A stretch of 64,000 nucleotides of DNA, taken from assembly GCA_001897155.1 (NCBI GenBank), contig MKSF01000014.1:1-64000 (forward strand). Reading direction: 5' to 3'. The stretch's first letter is position 1. Every line of letters starts with the position of its first letter. Of the stretch, positions 39,570 to 47,102 are shown piece after piece. The translations under genes were made by a program, and so were the position numbers. This DNA comes from Bacteroidetes bacterium 47-18 (GTDB lineage Bacteria > Bacteroidota > Bacteroidia > Chitinophagales > Chitinophagaceae). Below the pieces are notes generated by a model that was given only the letters and a program-made list of their open reading frames with translations, made no database searches and was not told the DNA's origin.

Positions 39570-39787
39570 ATGTACATCTCTTTTACTGCTGTAAAGCTAC
39601 CCGTAAAAGAAGTCCTGTGCTGCCTGCAATGGGTCAAATAGCTTCCTGACTTGGTGAAAGCGGGCTTCAGGAATCGTATGCATATAGTATGGTTGCCCTT
39701 TGAGGCCGAAGCGTACAGAGGAACAGGAACAATACCGGCAAACCCGGAAAGCGCTCTTGTATGAACTCCGGAGCCAGTTGAATTTAT

Positions 39788-39970
39788 TTGGCTTATAAGA
39801 CAACAACCTCTTATTACGGATACGCTTCGCTGAGCGCTATTCTCCCTGCGGGTCAGAGACCGCTTTACTATAGAGGCACTTGGGGGCTGGTCATTCCGAA
39901 CGGATGTGAGGAATCTCTTATAATAATTGATAACTTATAATGGCTTTGTTTCTTATGTATAGATAGCCAA
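39788..39970 (+). repeat. Dispersed family-A repeat, near full length
   Basis: It starts TTGGCTTATAAGACAACAAC, then TCTTATTACGGATACGCTTC, CTCCCTGCGGGTCAGAGACC, TGGTCATTCCGAACGGATGT, GAGGAATCTCTTATAATAAT, TTATAATGGCTTTGTTTCTT and ends TATAGATAGCCAA. The stretch before it (39570-39787) holds only a doubtful decayed fragment on the minus strand; that after it (39971-40166) shows nothing. Confidence 0.75.
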
Positions 39971-40166
39971 TTTGAAACAAGCGATCAATAACTTTACTAT
40001 AAATTATGTCTGGTAAAGACTACTATTAATATCAGCCTCTCTTGTTATAGGCAAATAAGCCCGTATCTTTATTATAATAACAAGGCCGGTCACCTGCTAT
40101 TACAGGAGGAAAGGCAGTATAACCCGTTCAAATCGTGCCACAGCATACCTTACAGTGAAATTTTTA

Positions 40167-40174
40167 TAAATTTG
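40167..40174 (+). promoter_or_regulatory. -7 box for the 40198 gene
   Basis: TAAATTTG, 23 bp before the ATG at 40198. No good -33 element. Confidence 0.45.
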
Positions 40175-40197
40175 GATATATTATTAAACACATATAG

Positions 40198-40965
40198 ATG
40201 CAATTAAGGTTTTTATATTTGCTGTGTTGCTTCCCTGTAATCTGCTATGCGCAAGATCAAACGCTTAGCAGTGAAAAGGCCACCAATATCCATAAGGTTA
40301 TCACAACCTTCAGGTATTATACCGGGGATATGGATAAGATGGCTGATGTCATCAGCTTTCCTTTGCGCAGGCAATACCCGGTACCCGCTATTAAAGACGA
40401 AGCTGCATTCCGGCAGCGCTTCAGCGAAGTGTTTGATTCGACATTGATAACCATGATTGCTCAATCTGACGTGTCACAGTGGACAGAAATGGGCTGGAGA
40501 GGCATTATGCTGGGTAACGGCGTGATATGGATGGACGGTTGGGACGGGAAGATAACTGCGGTCAACTATGAGAGTGATTATGAAAAAGCGTTGAGACAAG
40601 AATTGATCGCCAGAGATAAGGACAGCCTGCACCAGTCGTTGCAACATTTTGAAAGACCCGTTTATAAGATAAGAACCAGGCATTACCTGGTCAGGATTGA
40701 CGAGCTTTCTGAGCATATATACAGGTATGCTTCCTGGAAGATCCCTGCAGCAGCATCTTCAGAACCCGACCTGGTTTTAAGCAATGGTACATGGGAATTC
40801 GAGGGCACAGGCGGTAATCATGTTATCATATTTGTCAATGGAGCTTTTACATACAAAATTTACAGGAATATTATCGGCGTGGAAGATGCCCCGGATATCA
40901 CACTGGAGGTCGAAAAAGACGGGCAGAGGATTATGACGGAAGGCGGAACATTGATATTGGAATGA
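40198..40965 (+). CDS. Exported protein of unknown function
   Basis: The 255-residue product has a clear Sec signal peptide (QLRFLYLLCCFPVICYAQD, cleavage near residue 19). I do not recognise a family. The first half (about 25-130) looks like the NTF2-like or small helical exported domains of Bacteroidota: FRYYTGDMDKMADVISFPL, then FSEVFDSTLITMIAQ and MLGNGVIWMDGW. The second half is beta-rich (WEFEGTGGNHVIIFVNG, TLEVEKDGQRIMTEGGTLIL). It begins the run of orphan exported genes. It may be followed by the cyclophilin gene in one transcript, although that gene has its own -7 box. Confidence 0.65.
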   Translation: MQLRFLYLLCCFPVICYAQDQTLSSEKATNIHKVITTFRYYTGDMDKMADVISFPLRRQYPVPAIKDEAAFRQRFSEVFDSTLITMIAQSDVSQWTEMGWRGIMLGNGVIWMDGWDGKITAVNYESDYEKALRQELIARDKDSLHQSLQHFERPVYKIRTRHYLVRIDELSEHIYRYASWKIPAAASSEPDLVLSNGTWEFEGTGGNHVIIFVNGAFTYKIYRNIIGVEDAPDITLEVEKDGQRIMTEGGTLILE

Positions 40966-41040
40966 TATAACGGATCCTGGTATTGTGGCGCAACAAATGC
41001 GTTGAAGTGCCGCCTGCAACGGAAGTATGGGACAAGGTAT

Positions 41041-41048
41041 TACTTTTG
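41041..41048 (+). promoter_or_regulatory. -7 box for the cyclophilin gene
   Basis: TACTTTTG, 16 bp before the ATG at 41064. It speaks against the upstream in-frame start at 40983. Confidence 0.5.
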
Positions 41049-41063
41049 AAAAATCATAAACAT

Positions 41064-41702
41064 ATGCTTTACAGACTGCTTATTATCTGCCTGCTCTGCA
41101 TTACGGGAACGAGGCCATTGTCTGCACAATCAACAATAGTGCTGTTCCATACCGACTATGGTGACTTTAAGGTCATGCTGTATGACTTTACACCCCGGCA
41201 CCGGGACCTGTTCTTACAGGAAATAGCAAAAGGCGCTTATCATAACGCGCTGTTCAACCGGGTGGTAAAAGGCTTCGTGGTGCAGGGCGGCGAATATGAT
41301 GATGATATCCTGGCACGGGAAAAGAAGAGTGGGCAGACAGAGGGCAGGCTGGCGCCGGAGTTTGATGAGCGTGCCTTTCATAAGATCGGTGCTTTGGGAG
41401 CCGGCAGGGATGATAACCCGGAAAAGGCTTCATTCCTCAGGCAGATCTATTTTGTGGCAGGCAGCTCCTGTACCGAAGCGCAGTTTGACAGTATGGCTGT
41501 AAAATACCGGAAGCGCTTTACGCCCGAAAGGCGGCAGCATTACCTGGACCATGGCGGCCAGCCACGCCTGGATGGCGATTATACGGTCTTTGGTGAAGTG
41601 ATAGAAGGGCTGGATGTATTGCTGGAAATAAGCAGGTTGCCCGTAGAGTCATCCCATCATTTTCCAGAGCGGCAGGTAAAATTCCGTGTGGAGGTCTTGT
41701 AG
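41064..41702 (+). CDS. Exported cyclophilin-type peptidyl-prolyl isomerase
   Basis: The ATG at 41064 gives a 212-residue protein with a good signal peptide (LYRLLIICLLCITG, cleavage near LSAQS). The cyclophilin domain reads HTDYGDFKVMLYDFTPRH, NALFNRVVKGFVVQGGEYDD (matching the family core FxRVxxGFxxQGG), APEFDERAFHKIGALGAGRD and GDYTVFGEVIEGLDVLLEI. An insert of about 45 residues separates the core strands. It should assist proline isomerisation in periplasmic protein folding. The catalytic Arg in FNRVV is kept. The next reading frame continues in phase past its TAG stop. Confidence 0.88.
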   Translation: MLYRLLIICLLCITGTRPLSAQSTIVLFHTDYGDFKVMLYDFTPRHRDLFLQEIAKGAYHNALFNRVVKGFVVQGGEYDDDILAREKKSGQTEGRLAPEFDERAFHKIGALGAGRDDNPEKASFLRQIYFVAGSSCTEAQFDSMAVKYRKRFTPERRQHYLDHGGQPRLDGDYTVFGEVIEGLDVLLEISRLPVESSHHFPERQVKFRVEVL

Positions 41703-41882
41703 GGAACGGGAGCTATACCTGTTCTGTACAGGCAGATACGCTTAGCGTTTGTTATAGGGTGCCGGCCAGCTTCGGGTATCCTGTTTTTTGAGCCCTACCC
41801 AATTTTTTATATATTTTTTTCGTCTTTACGGTTAAAAAGAAGATATAAAAAAAAGTACCTGGCCCTCTTCCTGTTATTTATA

Positions 41883-42422
41883 GTGCCCTATCTCTTTATA
41901 TGGAGCTGCGACTCTAAGACAGAATATCATTTGATCAGCGCAATAGATCTTTCTCCTGTGCTTCTTCCTGCTGTCGATAGTAACGGCCGCCTTGCTTACG
42001 AAGACACAGATACGTCGGGGCTATATCAGGCTAATGAGGTTGGGTGGCTGCTTGATATACATTACGGCATTCTTTCTTCTGTACCCCGATTCCAGTTCGT
42101 ACCGGCTGCTTATGCCTCTAAACAGATCAGGTCGGTAGCGCTGGAACAGTTACAGGACATAAAGGTATTCACCATTCACGATTATAACAGCCGTTATCTG
42201 GCAGGAGATGAAATATCTTCCATATTTCTTTTAGAAGACGACCGTCCTTTAAGCAGCATAATTGAAAGCTGGAACAAGAGCGACCTACCTTTTGCCACGA
42301 GCTCCTGGGGACATCTTGCAGATGCACCTTCGGATACGGCCTTAGTGCAGCTGAGAGTAGAATTTATCTTCGAAAATCAAAGTACGATTTACACTTTGTC
42401 AGCTCCCGTAAAAATCTATTAA
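41883..42422 (+). CDS. Lipoprotein-like gene of unknown function, start codon unclear
   Basis: From the first standard start in frame (GTG at 41883) the product has 179 residues and begins inside a lipobox (FIWSCDSKTE). The frame upstream of that GTG encodes what looks like a complete SPII signal: basic RLKRRYKKKY, then LALFLLFIVPYLFIW. But no ATG, GTG or TTG occurs in frame back to the preceding stop at 41700-41702. Either a rare start codon is used, or the start was lost and the gene is decaying. The rest (about 15-179) is not recognised: beta-rich, with YGILSSVPRFQFVPAA and LVQLRVEFIFENQSTIY. The next gene starts one base after its stop. Confidence 0.5.
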   Translation: MPYLFIWSCDSKTEYHLISAIDLSPVLLPAVDSNGRLAYEDTDTSGLYQANEVGWLLDIHYGILSSVPRFQFVPAAYASKQIRSVALEQLQDIKVFTIHDYNSRYLAGDEISSIFLLEDDRPLSSIIESWNKSDLPFATSSWGHLADAPSDTALVQLRVEFIFENQSTIYTLSAPVKIY

Positions 42423-42423
42423 A

Positions 42424-43188
42424 ATGAAATTTCTTATATCAATTATATTCCTGTCGTTATTGTACATTCAGCAGTGTGCGGCCGGGGATAACTTCAATTG
42501 GAACGGAGGTGTTTATAGCGGGATCGCGCTGAATGCTGCGCCCGGTATATCAAAGCCAAACTTTAAGACCTCCCTTTATAACGGGGGGCTTATCGCTGCG
42601 TATTTCGAGATGGGCAAGAACAGGTTTAGCCTGTATGCCTCATTGGAATATAATCCCAATTACTTTGCTTACCAATATACACATCCGGCCAACAGCAATT
42701 ACAGCTTATCACACAGCGAGGTGCTGCACTCTTTCAATCTTTGTTCCCAGGTTTCGGGGAAATTCCGATTAACGGGTAAAAGCAAAATAGAGATGGGCGC
42801 GGGAACCAAGCTCATCCTGGACAGCAAGCCGAAAGCTAAGGGACAGACAATCTACAAAAGTGAATTTGATACCGTGCTGCAAAGGCACAATAATATTCCT
42901 GTAATAGGTGTACGGGCCAGTCGTTCTCAAAACACGTTCAGCGCAGTGTTCGTATCCCTGGCGTATCACCGGTACCACTCTAAATATCCATGGTTTGTAC
43001 GGGTGAAATTTTCCACCCTCTGGCAATTCAACGGATATGACCGTCACTACTTGTTTTATGCATATGAGGAGCACCAAAACAGGACACCGGCGGAAACGAT
43101 CTTATTATTGCACCAGCGTAGTATAATTGATTGTACCTGGGGGATACAATTATGGTCTTCCGGTAACAGTAAGCGTGTTAAGCAGTAA
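42424..43188 (+). CDS. Exported, probably outer-membrane barrel protein
   Basis: The 254-residue protein has a Sec signal (FLISIIFLSLLYIQQCAAG). The body shows alternating aromatic strands (GGVYSGIALNAAPGI, LIAAYFEMGKNRFSLYASLE, KIEMGAGTKLILDS, FSAVFVSLAYHRYH), as in small outer-membrane beta-barrels of the porin or OMP_b-brl type. The C-terminus (CTWGIQLW) is not the usual final aromatic, so a complete barrel is not certain. It sits directly after the lipoprotein-like gene (1 bp gap), suggesting that the two are co-translated and work together. No known family was recognised. Confidence 0.6.
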   Translation: MKFLISIIFLSLLYIQQCAAGDNFNWNGGVYSGIALNAAPGISKPNFKTSLYNGGLIAAYFEMGKNRFSLYASLEYNPNYFAYQYTHPANSNYSLSHSEVLHSFNLCSQVSGKFRLTGKSKIEMGAGTKLILDSKPKAKGQTIYKSEFDTVLQRHNNIPVIGVRASRSQNTFSAVFVSLAYHRYHSKYPWFVRVKFSTLWQFNGYDRHYLFYAYEEHQNRTPAETILLLHQRSIIDCTWGIQLWSSGNSKRVKQ

Positions 43189-43335
43189 TGCTTATAGGTC
43201 TCTAGTTTCAGAAGGACTGGTATAACACATTTCATAAGCATGCTTATAGCAGGTTACTTTAGAGCAATGTAGCAACTGCCTGGTGTTCCGCAGCAACAAT
43301 ACAAGCAGTATAAGCATACGGTTTAAATAGTTTTT

Positions 43336-43782
43336 ATGGTAATCAAGTTGCGTAATTTTATTCCTTTACTGGTAGTATTACAGGTTTCCTGCTCCGATTT
43401 AAAATCTAAAGTGGAAGAAGCTGATATTGTAGGTGTATATAGTATGAATATATCCAGGTACGGCGGATTATATTATTCTCCAACACTCTATAAGCTGTAT
43501 TTTTACAAAGACAGTGTCTTATTGTTTGAAACCTGCAGCGGATTACGGAAATCTGAGTGGTATCTCGAAGGAGATAAAGTATACTTTAGGCAGAACGATA
43601 CACTGGGGGAGGGGAATGCGAAGTTATATAAGATGGATATCCTGAATAATGGCAACCTGCGGCGAAAAAATGTCAAAAATGTATTATCTAAAGATACTAC
43701 TGTAGTTTTTTACAATCATTTACTTTACAAAAAGATCAATAGCACTCCGCCGGACAGCTTATTGCAGGCAGGTATGGAATGA
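43336..43782 (+). CDS. Small lipoprotein of unknown function
   Basis: The 148-residue protein has an SPII signal with lipobox in VLQVSCSD (Cys about 19). The rest is beta-rich: DIVGVYSMNISRYGGLYYSP, LYFYKDSVLLFETCSGL, SEWYLEGDKVYFRQND. This resembles the lipocalin-like META or DUF small exported proteins of Bacteroidota, with GVYS as a first strand (inference only). GC is lower than in the core genes. It is the first gene of the AT-rich region and is followed by the 44-bp palindrome. Confidence 0.6.
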   Translation: MVIKLRNFIPLLVVLQVSCSDLKSKVEEADIVGVYSMNISRYGGLYYSPTLYKLYFYKDSVLLFETCSGLRKSEWYLEGDKVYFRQNDTLGEGNAKLYKMDILNNGNLRRKNVKNVLSKDTTVVFYNHLLYKKINSTPPDSLLQAGME

Positions 43783-43817
43783 TGAGACGTCTTTACCGGA
43801 CCAACAAGATCAGAGTA

Positions 43818-43861
43818 AAATATAATAAAAGCGCTTCAATTGAAGCGCTTTTATTATATTT
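43818..43861. repeat. 44-bp perfect palindrome, copy 1 (terminator-like)
   Basis: Arms meet at CAATTG inside the core GCGCTTCAATTGAAGCGC. The outer arms are AATATAATAAAA and its complement. It follows the 43336 gene by 35 bp and precedes the TIR gene. The same core occurs at 45131 and 47103. Confidence 0.85.
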
Positions 43862-43946
43862 GGCTTTGGAAGCAAGCATCTCTGCCTGAATGTCAGGTGT
43901 ACAGACGTGTTAGTGAAATTATATAAAATAGAAGTTGTATTAAAAA

Positions 43947-44972
43947 ATGATAGATATAAAAAACATTCAACAAGAGATAAAAGAAGAACAAATTCCAAGT
44001 AGAGGAGTTAAACCTTTAGTATTTATCAGTCATGATACACGGGATGCTGAGCTTGCAGAAGCATTTAGTAAATTATTAAGCTCAGTAAGTGCTGGTGTTC
44101 TAAAATCTTTTCGTTCCTCTGACAAACGAGGAAACCAAGGAATTGCTTATGGGGTTGAATGGTATCCTGAAATAATGAAAAAACTTGGCGATGCATCGGA
44201 CGTGGTTGCTCTTTTAACTCAAAATAGTGTTGACAGACCTTGGATTCTTTATGAAGCAGGTGTTGCCAAAGGAAAGTTAAATACCCCACTTTTAGGAATT
44301 GCAATTGGTATTCCTTTAAATAAGGCTAATAACGGGCCATTTGCTCAGTTTCAAAACTCAGGAGATGATATTGATTCTTTGACTAAACTTGTGGTTCAAC
44401 TTGTAAGTCGGATTCCTAATTCTGAGCCTGATACCGAAGTAATTAAAATGCAAGTAGAAGCATTTAAGAAACAAGCGGAAGTAATACTAAAAAAGCAGCC
44501 CGAAGTTGAATTAAAAGATCGTGAATTAATGGAAGATTCTTCGGTGGCGAAATTATTTGAGGAAGTTAAGATAATGTTCCTGGATTTGCCAACAAGAATT
44601 GAAAGAAATATTGAACCTAGTTATCGAAAACGTAAAATGAGGCTTCATCCACAAATATTGAATGAAATTATGTTTATGTCAGAAGAATTCGATGAAGCCT
44701 ATCTTAGTTTTTTAGTCATTATAAGTATGTTCCGTGACGACATGCCTTGGGTATATGAAATTGGAAAAGAAACATATGAAATACTGAAATCGAATAAAGC
44801 ACTAATTGAAAAAGAAAAAGCGATATCTGACTTTAGACGGCTGATTAAAACATCTTTCAGACATCCATTTTTTGTAGAAATGGGAGGCTCAAAAGAATCA
44901 AAAATGATGTTGGAAGACCTGTTTTTTTTTAATGAGAATTTTTTGGATAAATTGCTACACAAAAAAAAATAA
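43947..44972 (+). CDS. TIR-domain protein, putative NAD-consuming defence effector
   Basis: The N-terminal half (about residues 22-150) is a TIR-type domain: KPLVFISHDTRDAELAEAF is strand A and helix A, DASDVVALLTQNSVDRPWIL leads to the WxxxE segment, and YEAGVAKGK carries the Glu at about 103 expected to be catalytic in NAD-cleaving TIRs. The C-terminal part (about 165-341) is helical and charged and not recognised; it may be a sensing or oligomerisation part. There is no signal peptide, so it acts in the cytoplasm. The gene is strongly AT-rich and lies next to RAYT and palindromes, as expected for an acquired gene. Stand-alone TIR proteins often act in anti-phage abortive infection (established for other families, inferred here). 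Confidence 0.8.
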   Translation: MIDIKNIQQEIKEEQIPSRGVKPLVFISHDTRDAELAEAFSKLLSSVSAGVLKSFRSSDKRGNQGIAYGVEWYPEIMKKLGDASDVVALLTQNSVDRPWILYEAGVAKGKLNTPLLGIAIGIPLNKANNGPFAQFQNSGDDIDSLTKLVVQLVSRIPNSEPDTEVIKMQVEAFKKQAEVILKKQPEVELKDRELMEDSSVAKLFEEVKIMFLDLPTRIERNIEPSYRKRKMRLHPQILNEIMFMSEEFDEAYLSFLVIISMFRDDMPWVYEIGKETYEILKSNKALIEKEKAISDFRRLIKTSFRHPFFVEMGGSKESKMMLEDLFFFNENFLDKLLHKKK

Positions 44973-45030
44973 GATTTGCAGACACAGGTTTTTTATGCAG
45001 GACGTGCTGCCGTTCAGAACTTGATGTCTT

Positions 45031-45063
45031 TCCATTGTTGATGTTCTTTACCAACACAACAAC
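45031..45063 (-). repeat. RAYT-associated REP hairpin, copy 1
   Basis: TCCATTGTTGATGTTC and then ACCAACACAACAAC. This is the reverse of the REP units at 45748 and 48344. The outer TCC lies on the left, so this copy and the one at 45748 flank the RAYT gene in opposite orientation. Confidence 0.65.
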
Positions 45064-45130
45064 ATAAAAAATAATAAGGTACATTACGGCTTTACCGGCC
45101 AGAGCAAACAAAGTAATAGTACAACATACC

Positions 45131-45152
45131 AAACGCTTCAATTGAAGCGTTT
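45131..45152. repeat. 22-bp palindrome, copy 2 of the island palindrome
   Basis: AAACGCTTCAATTGAAGCGTTT: the same core as at 43818 and 47103, but without the long outer arms. It lies after the TIR gene and before RAYT. Confidence 0.75.
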
Positions 45153-45161
45153 CCTCCATTT

Positions 45162-45185
45162 CTCCATTGTTTCACCAACAATACC
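45162..45185 (-). repeat. RAYT-associated REP-like hairpin, copy 2 (short)
   Basis: TCCATTGTTTCACCAACAAT; stem ATTGTT / AACAAT. It is a shorter, degenerate copy 43 bp before the RAYT start. Confidence 0.5.
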
Positions 45186-45227
45186 AAATAAAATAATCAG
45201 TATATTTATATGTAAAATGTTTTGTCG

Positions 45228-45737
45228 ATGCCGCAAAGTGATTTTAAGATAACATTTTATACTGCTACTATCCTGGAATGGAAACCGCTCCTGGTAAAAG
45301 ATGTATATAAGCAGATTGTCGTTGACAGTCTCAGGCACTTGGTCAGCACAGGTAAAATAAAAGTATATGGATTTGTAGTGATGCCAAATCATATTCACCT
45401 GGTATGGCAGATACTGGATACTCATACTGCATTGATCCAGCAATCATTTATGAGATACACTGCACAAATGATGCTCAGGAATTTAAGGGAGGATCCGGAT
45501 ACATTAGCACAATACTATGTGGGCGCCAGGGATAGGAAGTACCAGGTGTGGGAGCGTAATCCCCTGCACGTTTTTATAGAGCATCGGGCTGTATTTTTAC
45601 AGAAGCTGAACTATATACACGATAATCCTGTGAGAAAACAATTGGTAACATATCCGGCAGATTACAAATACAGTACCGCAGCTATGTATTTAAAGAATAC
45701 AGCAGACTGGGATTTTGTTACGGTTATTGATCATTGA
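45228..45737 (+). CDS. REP-associated tyrosine transposase (RAYT, Y1/IS200-like)
   Basis: The 169-residue protein has a single Y1 HUH transposase domain. VYGFVVMPNHIHLVWQ contains the His-x-His metal site (HUH), and the catalytic Tyr is probably in the helix with FMRYTAQMMLRNL or DPDTLAQYYVG (not certain which). FLQKLNYIHDNPVRKQLVTY is the conserved C-terminal block of RAYTs. RAYTs are domesticated single-copy relatives of IS200/IS605 transposases that spread REP hairpins. Matching REP hairpins lie on both sides in opposite orientation. The ATG at 45228 is preferred to the TTG at 45222. Confidence 0.9.
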   Translation: MPQSDFKITFYTATILEWKPLLVKDVYKQIVVDSLRHLVSTGKIKVYGFVVMPNHIHLVWQILDTHTALIQQSFMRYTAQMMLRNLREDPDTLAQYYVGARDRKYQVWERNPLHVFIEHRAVFLQKLNYIHDNPVRKQLVTYPADYKYSTAAMYLKNTADWDFVTVIDH

Positions 45738-45747
45738 ATGGTGTTAT

Positions 45748-45776
45748 GGTTGTTGGTGAGGAACACCAACAACGGA
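45748..45776 (+). repeat. RAYT-associated REP hairpin, copy 3
   Basis: A perfect 10-bp stem GTTGTTGGTG / CACCAACAAC with loop AGGAA and trailing GGA, 11 bp after the RAYT stop codon. Confidence 0.85.
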
Positions 45777-45783
45777 GCAGGAA

Positions 45784-45864
45784 GTAGGACATACTGCTGG
45801 TTATAAATACAGTACCGCTGCCTTATGCCTGGGTTAGGATTCTATTGTGGATGTTGATTCTTAA
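45784..45864 (+). pseudogene. Decayed duplicate of the RAYT 3' end
   Basis: The fragment codes for VGHTAGYKYSTAALCLG, a stop, then DSIVDVDS and a TAA. It lines up with the RAYT C-terminus (VTYPADYKYSTAAMYLK, DFVTVIDH, stop). It is followed by a degenerate REP (ATGGTTACTGG and GTGCCAAT, 45871-45896). So a copy of the RAYT 3' end plus REP once lay here and has decayed. Confidence 0.6.
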
Positions 45865-45945
45865 GCAATATATGGTTACTGGTAAATGAGTGCCAATGAT
45901 TGAGAATATATTAAAGTATGGTGCTTAGGAAAATATTATTTTATG

Positions 45946-45953
45946 TAGATTTG
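45946..45953 (+). promoter_or_regulatory. -7 box for the trypsin-like protease gene
   Basis: TAGATTTG, 25 bp before the GTG at 45978. The in-frame ATG at 45918 lies upstream of this box, so GTG is the likely start. Confidence 0.5.
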
Positions 45954-45977
45954 CAAAATAAATGTAAAAAATATATT

Positions 45978-47054
45978 GTGAAAAAAATCATATCAATAGT
46001 CGTCCTCTTGCTCTCCTTTATTAGTGTCAGAGCTCAAAGCAATAATTATTCCGAAGTGTATTTTACCGGTTATGGAGGACCGTATAAAGTATATGTGAAC
46101 GACAGGTTAGTTACAAATATTTCAAATCATGACATTTTAAAGTTGAAACTATACTCCAAAGGAAGGTTTACAGTAACATTTCAAAATTCATTTCTTAACC
46201 TGGAAGGTTTCTTACAGATTAATGATTTTGGTACTTACTATTATATGGGAGGGAACAAGGAAGGAGTTCTGAAGAAAACCATCAATAATCAAGCTGTTGA
46301 CCAAGCGACTTTTGAAGCCTTTACAAAAGGCATAGAAAAAAGAAAAAAAGTTACTTATGAAGTCATTAATATGGAAGAAGATATTAATAGACCTCTGGGG
46401 AAAATAGAAGCCGCGTCTGTTGCTGCAAAAGTTCAGGGTTCTTGTTTTGTTATAGATAAAAATGGGTATTTACTTACGAACTATCATGTAGTAGAGCAGG
46501 CAAAATCTGTTCATATAAAAGGTATCGGGGGAGATTTTAGTACACTTTATGCTGCTGATGTTGTAGCTTTTGATTCTGAAACGGATTTAGCTATACTTAA
46601 GCTTAAAAATTCTGCCCTGAAATTTCCTGATCTCCCTTACTCTCTGAAAACAAATACAGCACAGCAAGGTAGTAAATCCTATGTTTTAGGTTACCCGTTA
46701 ACGCAGTCAATGGGCGATGAAATAAAACTCACAGAAGGTCTTATTAGCGCTAAATCCGGATATAAGGGGAGTGCGTCTCAATACCAGATTTCTGCAGCAG
46801 TGCAGCCTGGTAACAGTGGTTGTCCTATTTTCGATGAGGATGGCAATGTTTTGGGAGTTGTTAATGGTAAGCTATCCAATGCAGAAGGCGTGGGATATGC
46901 TGTCAAATCTCTTTATATTAAAACTTTTTTAGAAACAACTGAAAAAGTTAATACAGAAAGCACTGTTATTGCCAATCCGGAAAAAAGTTCTTTTCTGAAG
47001 AGAATACCGGAGTTAGGAGGCTTTATTTTTATAGTAGAAGCCAATAATCAATGA
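45978..47054 (+). CDS. Exported trypsin-like (S1C/HtrA-type) serine protease
   Basis: Starting at GTG 45978, the 358-residue product has a signal peptide (KKIISIVVLLLSFISVRAQ). An N-terminal beta domain (about 22-125: GGPYKVYVNDRLVTNIS, GRFTVTFQN) resembles PEGA-type envelope modules (inference). The protease domain carries the whole triad: LLTNYHVVEQ (His), SETDLAILKL (Asp), QPGNSGCPIFD (Ser), with LGYPLTQSMG before it. There is no PDZ domain, so it is not a standard DegP. It lies in the AT-rich region between RAYT and a palindrome and may have been acquired. Substrate unknown. Confidence 0.85.
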   Translation: MKKIISIVVLLLSFISVRAQSNNYSEVYFTGYGGPYKVYVNDRLVTNISNHDILKLKLYSKGRFTVTFQNSFLNLEGFLQINDFGTYYYMGGNKEGVLKKTINNQAVDQATFEAFTKGIEKRKKVTYEVINMEEDINRPLGKIEAASVAAKVQGSCFVIDKNGYLLTNYHVVEQAKSVHIKGIGGDFSTLYAADVVAFDSETDLAILKLKNSALKFPDLPYSLKTNTAQQGSKSYVLGYPLTQSMGDEIKLTEGLISAKSGYKGSASQYQISAAVQPGNSGCPIFDEDGNVLGVVNGKLSNAEGVGYAVKSLYIKTFLETTEKVNTESTVIANPEKSSFLKRIPELGGFIFIVEANNQ

Positions 47055-47102
47055 TGAAATATCGCTCTCTGCTGGTCTGAGCTGTTAAGTAAGATACTGG
47101 TA

